From the NCBI GenBank assembly GCA_900548535.1, contig URLG01000044.1, positions 1 through 22,372 on the forward strand: a DNA stretch of 22,372 nucleotides, in the 5' to 3' direction. This document shows positions 1 to 7,611 of the stretch, one piece after another. A program made the position numbers and the translations under genes. The first letter of the stretch is position 1. Each line of letters opens with the position of its first letter. Under the pieces are notes generated by a model. It was given only the letters and a program-made list of their open reading frames with translations. It ran no database searches and was not told the DNA's origin. This DNA comes from Candidatus Segatella intestinihominis (GTDB lineage Bacteria; Bacteroidota; Bacteroidia; Bacteroidales; Bacteroidaceae).

Positions 1-119
1 ATGTCAAGGAGGTGGTTACCGGTATGGAGTGCGGTTTGAGCCTCGTCAACTACAACGATATCCAGGAAGGCGACGTTATCGAGACCTTCACAGAGATCGA
101 GGTAGAACAGAAGTTGTAA
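1..119 (+). CDS. infB: Translation initiation factor IF-2, C-terminal end (partial)
   Basis: The open frame enters from the left edge (first full codon at base 3) and ends at TAA 117-119, giving 38 residues that start VKEVVTGMECG and end EIEVEQKL. The pattern of a conserved lysine-rich lead-in, then GMECG, then a NYNDIQEGD turn and an acidic tail is the end of domain IV of bacterial IF-2, the GTPase that places initiator tRNA on the 30S subunit. Only the last few percent of the protein is inside the window, so no catalytic motif can be checked. It is followed by a terminator, so it is probably not co-transcribed with the suf genes. Confidence 0.85.
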   Translation, partial: VKEVVTGMECGLSLVNYNDIQEGDVIETFTEIEVEQKL

Positions 120-145
120 TATCTATATATTATATAAAAAAAGGT

Positions 146-188
146 AGGGATGAGCCATGAAAAGGCTTATCCCTATTTGGGGTTTTAT
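146..188 (+). terminator. Rho-independent terminator after infB
   Basis: Arms AGGGATGAGCC (146-156) and GGCTTATCCCT (164-174) pair over 11 bp with one G-U wobble around a 7-base loop, followed by a T-rich stretch to about 188. It sits 26 bases after the infB stop and separates infB from the suf operon. Confidence 0.8.
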
Positions 189-257
189 ATTATAGGTCTC
201 TTATTTAGAAGAAATCTTTTTCTTCTGGATGGAGATGCTTAAGGTTTAAAGATTAAA
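175..257 (+). other. Leader region of the suf operon, promoter not identified
   Basis: This 83-base stretch should contain the suf promoter because a terminator closes the upstream gene. I find no TAnnTTTG box here. A small hairpin, AGAAGAAA (207-214) with TTTCTTCT (219-226) and a 4-base loop, lies 31 bases before the sufB start. Whether it is regulatory is unknown. Confidence 0.35.
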
Positions 258-1709
258 ATGGCAGAAATAGAGAACGAAAAGAATCAGTTTGTCAAGCAGG
301 TAGCAGAGCAGAAGTATGAGTTCGGCTTCACCACTGATGTGCATACTGAAATCATAGAAAAAGGACTCAACGAGGATGTTGTGCGCCTGATCTCGCAGAA
401 GAAAGGAGAGCCAGAATGGATGCTCGAGTTTCGTCTGAAAGCCTTTAACTATTGGAAGACGCTCCAGGAACCTAAGTGGGGACACGTGCATGTGCCACCA
501 GTTGACTACCAGGAGATTTCATATTATGCCGATCCGTTGGCTAAGAAACCAGCCAACAAGGAGATAGACCCAGAGCTGGAGAAGACATTCGATAAGCTGG
601 GCATTCCTTTGGAGGAGCGATTGGCACTGAGCGGCACAGCCGTGGATGCTATCATGGACTCCGTTTCGGTGAAGACTACCTTCAAGGAGAAACTCCGTGA
701 GAGGGGGGTCATCTTCTGTAGTATAGGTGAGGCTATCAAGGAGCATCCAGACTTGGTGAAGGAATATTTGGGAACCGTGGTTCCTTATCGTGATAACTTC
801 TATGCTGCACTCAATAGTGCCGTATTCAGCGATGGTTCGTTTGTTTACATCCCTAAGGGTGTGCGTTGTCCTATGGAGTTGAGCAGTTACTTCCGCATCA
901 ATGCCCGCAACACGGGTCAGTTTGAGCGTACATTGATTATCGCCGATGATGATGCTTATGTTTCTTACTTGGAGGGTTGTACAGCTCCAATGCGTGATGA
1001 GAACCAGTTGCATGCCGCCATCGTGGAGATTATCGTCAAGGATAATGCAGAAGTAAAGTACTCTACCGTTCAGAACTGGTATCCTGGTGATGAGAATGGC
1101 AAGGGTGGTGTCTTAAACCTCGTAACCAAGCGAGGCGATTTGCGTGGTGTCAACTCCAAGTTGAGCTGGACTCAGGTGGAGACGGGATCAGCTATAACTT
1201 GGAAGTATCCTTCTTGCATCTTGCGTGGCGACAACTCTGTGGCAGAGTTCTACAGCGTGGCGGTTACCAACAACTATCAGGAGGCAGATACCGGTACCAA
1301 GATGATTCATATGGGTAAGAACACCAAGAGTACCATCATCTCCAAGGGTATCTCGGCAGGTCACAGCCAGAACTCTTATCGTGGTTTGGTGCGTGCTACT
1401 TCCAATGCCGACAATGCTCGCAACTATAGTTCTTGCGATTCATTGCTCTTGGGCAGCGACTGTGGTGCACATACTTTCCCATATATGGATGTTCACAATG
1501 ATACTGCCGTATTCGAGCATGAGGCTACCACCTCAAAGATTTCCGAAGACCAGCTCTTCTATTGCAATCAGCGAGGTATCCCTACCGAGGAGGCTGTTGG
1601 CTTGATCGTCAATGGCTATGCCAAGGATGTGCTCAACAAGTTGCCTATGGAGTTTGCCGTAGAGGCTCAGAAACTCTTGAGCGTATCGCTCGAAGGTACC
1701 GTAGGATAA
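258..1709 (+). CDS. sufB: Fe-S cluster assembly scaffold protein SufB
   Basis: A 483-residue protein, the usual length for SufB, the scaffold subunit of the cytosolic SufBCD complex on which nascent Fe-S clusters are built from sulfide delivered by SufS. The C-terminal beta-helix core carries the family hallmarks: SSCDS with Cys393 (counterpart of the E. coli sulfur-accepting Cys405), and FEHEAT with His421 and Glu422 (counterparts of the E. coli cluster ligands). The start ATG at 258 gives the expected N-terminus MAEIENEKNQF; the upstream sequence has only a weak purine stretch. It is first in an operon, with 26 bases to sufC. SufA, SufE and SufU are not in the window. Confidence 0.96.
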   Translation: MAEIENEKNQFVKQVAEQKYEFGFTTDVHTEIIEKGLNEDVVRLISQKKGEPEWMLEFRLKAFNYWKTLQEPKWGHVHVPPVDYQEISYYADPLAKKPANKEIDPELEKTFDKLGIPLEERLALSGTAVDAIMDSVSVKTTFKEKLRERGVIFCSIGEAIKEHPDLVKEYLGTVVPYRDNFYAALNSAVFSDGSFVYIPKGVRCPMELSSYFRINARNTGQFERTLIIADDDAYVSYLEGCTAPMRDENQLHAAIVEIIVKDNAEVKYSTVQNWYPGDENGKGGVLNLVTKRGDLRGVNSKLSWTQVETGSAITWKYPSCILRGDNSVAEFYSVAVTNNYQEADTGTKMIHMGKNTKSTIISKGISAGHSQNSYRGLVRATSNADNARNYSSCDSLLLGSDCGAHTFPYMDVHNDTAVFEHEATTSKISEDQLFYCNQRGIPTEEAVGLIVNGYAKDVLNKLPMEFAVEAQKLLSVSLEGTVG

Positions 1710-1735
1710 TAAATAAAGTAGTTAAAGAAAAAATT

Positions 1736-2494
1736 ATGTTAGAGGTAAAGAATCTGCATGCTACTATTGCAGGAAAAGAAATATTGAAAGGTATCAACCT
1801 GACCATCGGTGATGGTGAGATACATGCTATCATGGGACCTAACGGTTCTGGTAAGTCAACCTTGAGCGCCGTGCTCACAGGTAACCCTCTCTATACAGTT
1901 ACCGAGGGCGAGGCTATCTTCAACGGCAAGAACCTCTTGGATATGAAGCCAGAGGACCGTGCTCGTGAGGGCTTGTTCCTCTCTTTCCAGTACCCTGTGG
2001 AGATTCCTGGTGTCAGCATGACCAACTTTATGCGTGCGGCTATCAATGCCAAGCGTGAGTATCAGGGCTTGGAGCCTTTGAACACAAGCGAGTTTATGAA
2101 GTTGATGCGTGAGAAGCGTGAGTTGGTGGAGCTGGACAGCAAGTTGGCTCGTCGCTCCGTAAACGAAGGCTTCTCTGGTGGTGAGAAGAAGCGCAACGAG
2201 ATTTTCCAGATGGCTATGTTGGAGCCAAAGCTCTCCATCCTCGATGAAACCGACTCTGGTCTCGACGTGGATGCCATGCGTATCGTAGCCGATGGTGTCA
2301 ACAAGATGCATACCGACCAGACATCAGCCATCGTGATTACCCACTATGAGCGTTTGCTCGACATGATCAAGCCTAGCGTGGTACACGTACTCTATAAGGG
2401 TAGAATCGTGAAGACAGCAGGTCCTGAACTTGCCAAGGAGATTGAGGCTCGTGGCTACGACTGGATCAAGGCTGAAGTGGATGGCAAGGAATAA
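1736..2494 (+). CDS. sufC: Fe-S cluster assembly ATPase SufC
   Basis: A 252-residue ABC-type ATPase that drives conformational change in the SufBCD scaffold; it is cytosolic and not a transporter. Visible motifs are Walker A GPNGSGKS (residues 34-41), the Q-loop in SFQYP (about 83-87), the signature FSGGE (146-150) followed by KKRNE as is typical for SufC, Walker B LSILDE (166-171) with the D-loop SGLD, and the switch His in ITH (about 203). The frame is open upstream into sufB as far as 1562, but ATG 1736 gives the canonical start MLEVKNLHA and avoids overlap with sufB. It lies 11 bases before sufD. Confidence 0.96.
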   Translation: MLEVKNLHATIAGKEILKGINLTIGDGEIHAIMGPNGSGKSTLSAVLTGNPLYTVTEGEAIFNGKNLLDMKPEDRAREGLFLSFQYPVEIPGVSMTNFMRAAINAKREYQGLEPLNTSEFMKLMREKRELVELDSKLARRSVNEGFSGGEKKRNEIFQMAMLEPKLSILDETDSGLDVDAMRIVADGVNKMHTDQTSAIVITHYERLLDMIKPSVVHVLYKGRIVKTAGPELAKEIEARGYDWIKAEVDGKE

Positions 2495-2505
2495 GGAGGA
2501 ATGCT

Positions 2506-3849
2506 ATGAATGCAGAGAAACAATATTTAGAATTGTATCAGACCTCTTCGAGAATGATCAAGAAGAACAGTGCTGAGGTTCTGAATGCCGTACGTGATGC
2601 GGCGTTCGAGGACTTCCGTCGATTGGGCTTCCCATCTCGCAAGGTGGAGAGATACAAATATACGGATATGGATGCCATCTTCGAACCAGACTATGGCTTG
2701 AACCTAAAGCGTCTGGAGATTCCTGTAGATCCATACGAGGCTTTCCGTTGTGATGTGCCTAATCTGAGCACTTCGCTTTATTTTGTGGTCAACGATAGTT
2801 TTTATCAGAAGGCTCTCCCTAAGGTGGAGTTGCCAGAGGGCGTAATCGTGGATTCCCTGAGCAAGATTGCAGCAGAAAAGCCTGAATTCATCGAGAATTA
2901 CTATGGTAAAATCGCTAAAACCGATGAAGATGGTATCACTGCGCTCAACACGATGCTTTCGCAGGATGGTCTGCTCGTCTACGTTCCTAAGAATGTAAAG
3001 GTGGAACGTGCCATTCAGGTCATCAATATCCTTCGTTCGGACGTAGACTTGATGGTAAATCGCCGTGTGCTCATCATCTTGGAGCAAGGTGCTGAGGCAA
3101 AGTTCCTTTTCTGTGATCATGCAGCTGATGATAAGAACTTCCTCGCTACCCAAGTTATCGAGGCATATGTGGGCGAGAATGCTAGTCTCGATCTCTATTG
3201 CTTGGAGGAGACTCATATCAAGAATCGCCGTGTCAGCAATGTGTATATTGAGCAGCAGGCTAACAGCCGTGTCAACCACAATGTGATAACGCTCCATAAT
3301 GGTATCACTCGCAATCGTCTCGACTTAGTATTCAAGGGCGAGGGAGCTGAGTGCTTCTGCAATGGTTGCGTCATCGCCGATAAGAATCAGGTGGTAGACA
3401 ACAATACGCTTATCGACCATCAGGTGGGTCACTGTACGAGCAATGAGCTTTATAAGTATGTGCTCGATGATGAGGCAAGAGGTGCTTTTGCAGGCAGAGT
3501 GTTGGTTCGTCATGGTGCTCAGAAGACCGTTTCTCAAGAGACCAACCAGAATCTTTGCGCCACCAAGACCGCTCGTATGTTTACTCAGCCTATGCTGGAG
3601 ATTTATGCCGATGATGTGAAGTGTGCGCATGGTAGCACGGTGGGGCAGCTCAATGATGCCGCCTTGTTCTATATGCAGCAGCGTGGTGTGAGCCGTGAGG
3701 AGGCTAAGTTGCTTTTGCAGTTTGCCTTTATCAATGAGGTCATCGACAAGATGGAGTTGGAACCATTGCGCGATCGCCTGCATCACTTGGTAGAGAAGAG
3801 ATTCCGTGGTGAGTTGAATAAGTGTGAAGGTTGCAAGCTCTGTAAATAA
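2506..3849 (+). CDS. sufD: Fe-S cluster assembly protein SufD with C-terminal Cys tail
   Basis: A 447-residue paralogue of SufB that pairs with it in the SufBC2D complex and is needed for iron entry and cluster assembly. The family signature CAHGSTVGQL (about residues 373-382) includes His375, the counterpart of the important E. coli His360, and is followed by ALFYMQQRGVSREEA. The last eight residues are CEGCKLCK, giving Cys440, Cys443 and Cys446 in CxxCxxC spacing; E. coli SufD lacks this tail. The start ATG at 2506 has a good Shine-Dalgarno (AAGGAGGA at 2493-2500), one of the strongest in the window, which fits tight coupling to sufC. The gap to sufS is 17 bases. Confidence 0.95.
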   Translation: MNAEKQYLELYQTSSRMIKKNSAEVLNAVRDAAFEDFRRLGFPSRKVERYKYTDMDAIFEPDYGLNLKRLEIPVDPYEAFRCDVPNLSTSLYFVVNDSFYQKALPKVELPEGVIVDSLSKIAAEKPEFIENYYGKIAKTDEDGITALNTMLSQDGLLVYVPKNVKVERAIQVINILRSDVDLMVNRRVLIILEQGAEAKFLFCDHAADDKNFLATQVIEAYVGENASLDLYCLEETHIKNRRVSNVYIEQQANSRVNHNVITLHNGITRNRLDLVFKGEGAECFCNGCVIADKNQVVDNNTLIDHQVGHCTSNELYKYVLDDEARGAFAGRVLVRHGAQKTVSQETNQNLCATKTARMFTQPMLEIYADDVKCAHGSTVGQLNDAALFYMQQRGVSREEAKLLLQFAFINEVIDKMELEPLRDRLHHLVEKRFRGELNKCEGCKLCK

Positions 3850-3866
3850 AAGTGGAGGACTAACAC

Positions 3867-5081
3867 ATGTATGATATTAATAAGGTAAGAGAAGATTTCC
3901 CGATTTTATCGAGAAAAGTGTATGATAAGCCATTGGTATATCTCGACAATGCGGCAACCACGCAGAAGCCTATTTGCGTGCTCGATGCCATGCGTGATGA
4001 GTATCTCAATGTCAATGCCAATGTGCATCGTGGTGTGCATTACCTCTCTCAGCAGGCTACCGATCTGCATGAGGCGGCTCGTGAAACCGTGCGCAAGTTT
4101 ATCAATGCACCTAAGGTGGAGGAAGTCATCTTTACTCGTGGTACGACAGAGAGCCTGAATCTCGTGGTTTCATCGTTCTGTGACGAGTTTATGCAGGAGG
4201 GCGACGAGGTCATCATCTCTAATATGGAGCATCATTCCAATATCGTGCCTTGGCAGTTGCAGGCAGCCAAGAAGGGCATTGCTATTCGTGTGATACCTAT
4301 CGATGAAAAAGGAGAGATTAATCTCGATGAATTCGCCAATTTGTTCACCGAACGTACCAAAATAGTAAGCATTACACAGGTGAGCAACGTGTTAGGTACG
4401 GTGAATCCTGTAAAAAAGATGATTCAGATAGCTCATGCTCATAGTGTGCCTGTGATGGTGGATGGTGCTCAGAGCACCCCTCACTTCAAGGTGGATGTGC
4501 AAGACTTGGACTGCGACTTCTTCGCTTTCAGCGGACATAAGATATATGGTCCTACAGGTATTGGCGTATTGTATGGCAAGGAAGAGTGGCTTGATAAGAT
4601 GCCTCCATACCAAGGAGGCGGTGAGATGATAGAGAGCGTAAGCTTCGAGAAGACCACCTTTGAGAAGTTGCCATTCAAATTTGAGGCTGGTACTCCTGAC
4701 TATGTGGCTACTCATGGATTGGCAAAGGCCATTGACTATGTATCGGCATTGGGCATGGACAATATAGCTCAGCATGAGCAAGAGCTGACTCGATATTGCA
4801 TGGAACAGATGCGAACCATTGATGGAATCAGACTTTTTGGTCAACAGAAAGGCAAGGATGCTGTGGTGAGTTTCTTGGTAGGCGACATTCATCACATGGA
4901 TATGGGCACATTGCTCGATCGCCTTGGCATTGCCGTTCGCACGGGTCACCATTGCGCCCAACCGTTGATGGATCGTTATGGTATTTTGGGTACGGTACGT
5001 GCCAGCTTCGCCCTCTACAATACCAAGGAAGAGGTAGATGCCCTGGTGACAGGAGTCAAGCGAGTAGCACAAATGTTCTAG
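3867..5081 (+). CDS. sufS: Cysteine desulfurase SufS (class II)
   Basis: A 404-residue PLP enzyme that converts L-cysteine to L-alanine and holds the released sulfur as a persulfide for delivery to SufB. PLP-binding features are LDNAATTQKP near residue 30, MEHHSN (His122/123), VDGAQS (Asp199) and the Schiff-base lysine in FSGHKIYGPTG (Lys225). The catalytic cysteine is Cys363 in RTGHHCAQP. The short catalytic loop and the KIYGPTG sequence place it in the SufS/CsdA class rather than IscS. Such enzymes usually need SufE or SufU as sulfur acceptor; neither is visible here. Downstream rnhB starts 10 bases after the stop. Confidence 0.96.
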   Translation: MYDINKVREDFPILSRKVYDKPLVYLDNAATTQKPICVLDAMRDEYLNVNANVHRGVHYLSQQATDLHEAARETVRKFINAPKVEEVIFTRGTTESLNLVVSSFCDEFMQEGDEVIISNMEHHSNIVPWQLQAAKKGIAIRVIPIDEKGEINLDEFANLFTERTKIVSITQVSNVLGTVNPVKKMIQIAHAHSVPVMVDGAQSTPHFKVDVQDLDCDFFAFSGHKIYGPTGIGVLYGKEEWLDKMPPYQGGGEMIESVSFEKTTFEKLPFKFEAGTPDYVATHGLAKAIDYVSALGMDNIAQHEQELTRYCMEQMRTIDGIRLFGQQKGKDAVVSFLVGDIHHMDMGTLLDRLGIAVRTGHHCAQPLMDRYGILGTVRASFALYNTKEEVDALVTGVKRVAQMF

Positions 5082-5091
5082 AGGTTGATAT

Positions 5092-5709
5092 ATGCTAGAA
5101 AGTCATTATTATAAGGATATGATAGAGGCAGGTTGTGATGAGGCCGGCAGAGGATGCTTGGCAGGCAGTGTATATGCTGCCGCCGTCATTTTGCCGCCCA
5201 ATTATCAGAACCCAGACTTGAATGATAGCAAGAAGTTGACCGATAAGAAGCGCAAGGCATTGCGAGAGCAAATAGAGCGAGACGCCGTAGCTTGGGCTGT
5301 AGGTGTGGTTACTCCAGAAGAAATCGACAAAATCAATATTTTGAATGCCAGTTTCCTCGCCATGCATCGTGCCTTGGATCAGCTTCAGGTACGACCAGAA
5401 GCAATTATTGTGGATGGCAATCGTTTCACTCCATATCATGACTTACCTTATACTACTATCGTAAAAGGTGATGGCAAGTATATGGCGATAGCGGCGGCAA
5501 GTATCCTTGCCAAGACCTATCGTGACGACTATATGGATGCCCTTGCCGAGGAATATCCCCAGTACGATTGGAAAGGGAACAAAGGATATCCTACTAAGAA
5601 ACATCGTGCTGCCATCAAGGAATTTGGCGTTACTCCTTATCATCGTATGAGCTATAATCTCTTGGGCACAGGAGAACTTAGTATTCCTTTTGAGGAAACA
5701 GATAAATAA
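5092..5709 (+). CDS. rnhB: Ribonuclease HII
   Basis: A 205-residue enzyme that cuts the RNA strand of RNA-DNA hybrids and removes single ribonucleotides misincorporated into DNA. It has the HII-type active site: CDEAGRG (Asp16, Glu17, and the GRG 19-21 that senses the ribonucleotide 2'-OH), VDGN (Asp108) and ASILAKTYRD (Asp145). The length is normal. The start ATG at 5092 lies 10 bases after sufS, so it is probably the last gene of the suf transcript, although it has no known role in Fe-S assembly. A strong terminator follows at 5721. Confidence 0.95.
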   Translation: MLESHYYKDMIEAGCDEAGRGCLAGSVYAAAVILPPNYQNPDLNDSKKLTDKKRKALREQIERDAVAWAVGVVTPEEIDKINILNASFLAMHRALDQLQVRPEAIIVDGNRFTPYHDLPYTTIVKGDGKYMAIAAASILAKTYRDDYMDALAEEYPQYDWKGNKGYPTKKHRAAIKEFGVTPYHRMSYNLLGTGELSIPFEETDK

Positions 5710-5720
5710 TACTATAAATA

Positions 5721-5760
5721 AAGGCTATCTTCTGTTTGAGGAAGATAGCCTTTGTTATTT
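5721..5760. terminator. Bidirectional terminator between rnhB and GH28 gene
   Basis: A perfect 12-bp stem, AAGGCTATCTTC (5721-5732) with GAAGATAGCCTT (5741-5752), 8-base loop, followed by TTGTTATTTT on the plus strand. On minus the A-rich left flank gives a weaker T tail. It closes the suf-rnhB operon and probably also the convergent GH28 gene. Confidence 0.9.
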
Positions 5761-5776
5761 TCTTGGTGTGTGAAGA

Positions 5777-7354
5777 TTAGAAGTCCAGGGTAATGCCCTT
5801 GTCATCTATTTTCTTGTAAGTCTTTCCATTCACAGTTACATTCTTTGAGTTCTTTGCCTCAAAGGTATGAGTCTTGGCTGTAACTTTGATATTCTCCAGT
5901 GTTACCCCTTCTGTTCGGTTGATGACAATGCCTTGTTCAGCATTATTTACCTCCATATCCTTGATGCTGATGTTCCGGACAGGCATTTCTGGCAAGCCAT
6001 TGAAATAGGCCGCACGGCGAGCACTACGGCAAATGACATGGTTGATGTCTATATTGCGGAATGCGGGAGTAGTCTCATCTACCTTCTTCATATCCACCTG
6101 TTGCTGTTTCTTTTGGTCGCCATCATTCAATACTTCTACAGCAGATTTGCCTCCGTAGTAGAGATCGAAGGTAACCACGTCTGTCTGGATGTCAAACATA
6201 GACATATCCTTAATGTAGATATTTTCAACTACGCCTCCACGGCCACGGGCACTCTTGAAGCGAAGGCCTACGTCTGTTCCCAAGAACTGGCAATTGGTAA
6301 CCATAACGTTCTTTACGCCACCACTCATCTCGCTACCTACAACGAAACCGCCATGGCCTTTGAATACAGTACAACCATCAACGATGACATTTTCGCAAGG
6401 TACACCACGTTTTCTGCCATCGGCATCCTTGCCACTCTTGATACAGATGCCATCGTCGCCTACATCGAATGTAGAATTGACGATTAGCGAATTTTTGCAT
6501 GATTCTAAATCCAGACCATCGCCATTTTGTGCAAATGATGGGTTACGGACTAATACGTCCTCAATCAATACGTTCTCACACATCAGTGGGTGAATGTTCC
6601 AAGCTGGTGAATTTTGGAAAATAACGCCATTAAGCCACACATTCTTGCAACTGATCAAGCTAATCATCACTGGGCGCAGATAGTCCTTTACTTCATTCCA
6701 TCCAGCTTCTGTTGTGATGCCGAGAGGCACATTCATGCCAGCGCCTTTCTTGTCGGCCTCGAGTGCAGCCTCTGAAGGAAACCAATAGTTAGGATTTTTG
6801 AAAGCCCCTCCTCTAGAAGTGATTTGTTTCCACTGAGCTTCTGTAACCTTGGCTTTCTTTAATGGACGCCAGTATTCGCCATTGCCGTCGATGGCTCCCT
6901 GACCAGTGATGGCAACATTCTCCAAGTTTCTACCGGAGATAGGTGATTGGCAGCGGCGGGTGTCAAGGCCTTCAAATGAAGTCTCTACTAGTGGATAGAG
7001 TTTGATGTCGGCAGAGAAAAGGATGATGCCACCTTTCTCAATATGTAAGTTGATGTTGCTCTTGAGGGTGATAGGTCCTGTAAACCATACGCCTTGTGGA
7101 ACAATCAGCGTACCTCCACCTTTCTGGCAGAGTGCATCTATTGCATTCTTGAAAGCTTCAGTGCAGAGTGTAGAACCATCTCCCACGGCGCCAAAGTCTT
7201 GGAGATTGACTTTGTTGTCAGGGAATTGTGGACGAGTTACTTTCTCCATCTTGAAAGGCAAGCTTTTGTAGAGGGCATCATACTTGTCGATGTCTGCCGC
7301 TTGGGAATTGAATGCCAATAAGCAAGCGCAGACGAATGTGAATAATTTCTTCAT
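5777..7354 (-). CDS. Secreted glycoside hydrolase family 28 (polygalacturonase-like)
   Basis: A 525-residue protein with an N-terminal signal peptide (MKK, a hydrophobic stretch FVCACLLAF, then SQA before ADIDKYD), so it is exported to the periplasm or beyond. The mature part begins with the VNLQDFGAVGDGSTLCT turn common to GH28 beta-helix enzymes. The active-site motifs are present: NSPAW (248-252), NGDGLD (277-282), GDDGICIKSG (Asp300, Asp301), GHGG (333-336) and RFKS (365-368). GH28 enzymes hydrolyse alpha-1,4-galacturonan or rhamnogalacturonan in pectin. Motif spacing favours an exo-type or oligosaccharide-active enzyme, but the substrate cannot be fixed from sequence. No SusC/SusD pair is adjacent, so it is not part of a full polysaccharide utilisation locus here. 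Confidence 0.92.
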   Translation of the reverse strand: MKKLFTFVCACLLAFNSQAADIDKYDALYKSLPFKMEKVTRPQFPDNKVNLQDFGAVGDGSTLCTEAFKNAIDALCQKGGGTLIVPQGVWFTGPITLKSNINLHIEKGGIILFSADIKLYPLVETSFEGLDTRRCQSPISGRNLENVAITGQGAIDGNGEYWRPLKKAKVTEAQWKQITSRGGAFKNPNYWFPSEAALEADKKGAGMNVPLGITTEAGWNEVKDYLRPVMISLISCKNVWLNGVIFQNSPAWNIHPLMCENVLIEDVLVRNPSFAQNGDGLDLESCKNSLIVNSTFDVGDDGICIKSGKDADGRKRGVPCENVIVDGCTVFKGHGGFVVGSEMSGGVKNVMVTNCQFLGTDVGLRFKSARGRGGVVENIYIKDMSMFDIQTDVVTFDLYYGGKSAVEVLNDGDQKKQQQVDMKKVDETTPAFRNIDINHVICRSARRAAYFNGLPEMPVRNISIKDMEVNNAEQGIVINRTEGVTLENIKVTAKTHTFEAKNSKNVTVNGKTYKKIDDKGITLDF

Positions 7355-7404
7355 GAAATAAGTAGTCTTGTTTGTTATTAATCAGTTTATTTTCTTATTT
7401 TTGG

Positions 7405-7436
7405 CAAATATACGGAGAATATCCTAAACTACCAAA
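7405..7436 (-). promoter_or_regulatory. Bacteroidota promoter of the GH28 gene
   Basis: Read on minus, TTTG (7436-7433), a 20-base spacer, then TATATTTG (7412-7405): an exact match to TTTG-N19-21-TAnnTTTG. It predicts a 5' leader of about 45 bases. Confidence 0.8.
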
Positions 7437-7466
7437 TATTTAGTGCTTAATTATCTAGAAATCATT

Positions 7467-7478
7467 GAAAACGTTTTC
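7467..7478. promoter_or_regulatory. LacI/cre-like operator palindrome
   Basis: GAAAACGTTTTC is a perfect 12-bp palindrome with the central CpG typical of LacI-family operators (and close to cre-type sites). It lies 30 bases upstream of the GH28 -33 box and 66 bases upstream of the -33 box of the divergent caspase-like gene. The binding protein is not encoded in the window. Confidence 0.55.
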
Positions 7479-7544
7479 GTTTATACTTATTTTTGTCTCT
7501 TTAATATGAAATGTAGACTTAAAAGTGATTTTTTTATGAATATG

Positions 7545-7576
7545 TTTCTTCAATTGGAAAAGTTTTTGTATTTTTG
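7545..7576 (+). promoter_or_regulatory. Promoter of the LRR-caspase gene
   Basis: TTTC (7545-7548, 3 of 4 matches to TTTG), a 20-base spacer, then TATTTTTG (7569-7576), an exact TAnnTTTG. It is 35 bases before the ATG at 7612. Confidence 0.65.
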
Positions 7577-7611
7577 TGCAAAAATTAAAGAATGATTAAT
7601 ACAGAAGTCAA

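Noticed and set aside
1562..1735. Upstream in-frame extension of sufC
   Set aside because: It overlaps the end of sufB, which is clearly coding in another frame, and ATG 1736 gives the standard ABC ATPase start.
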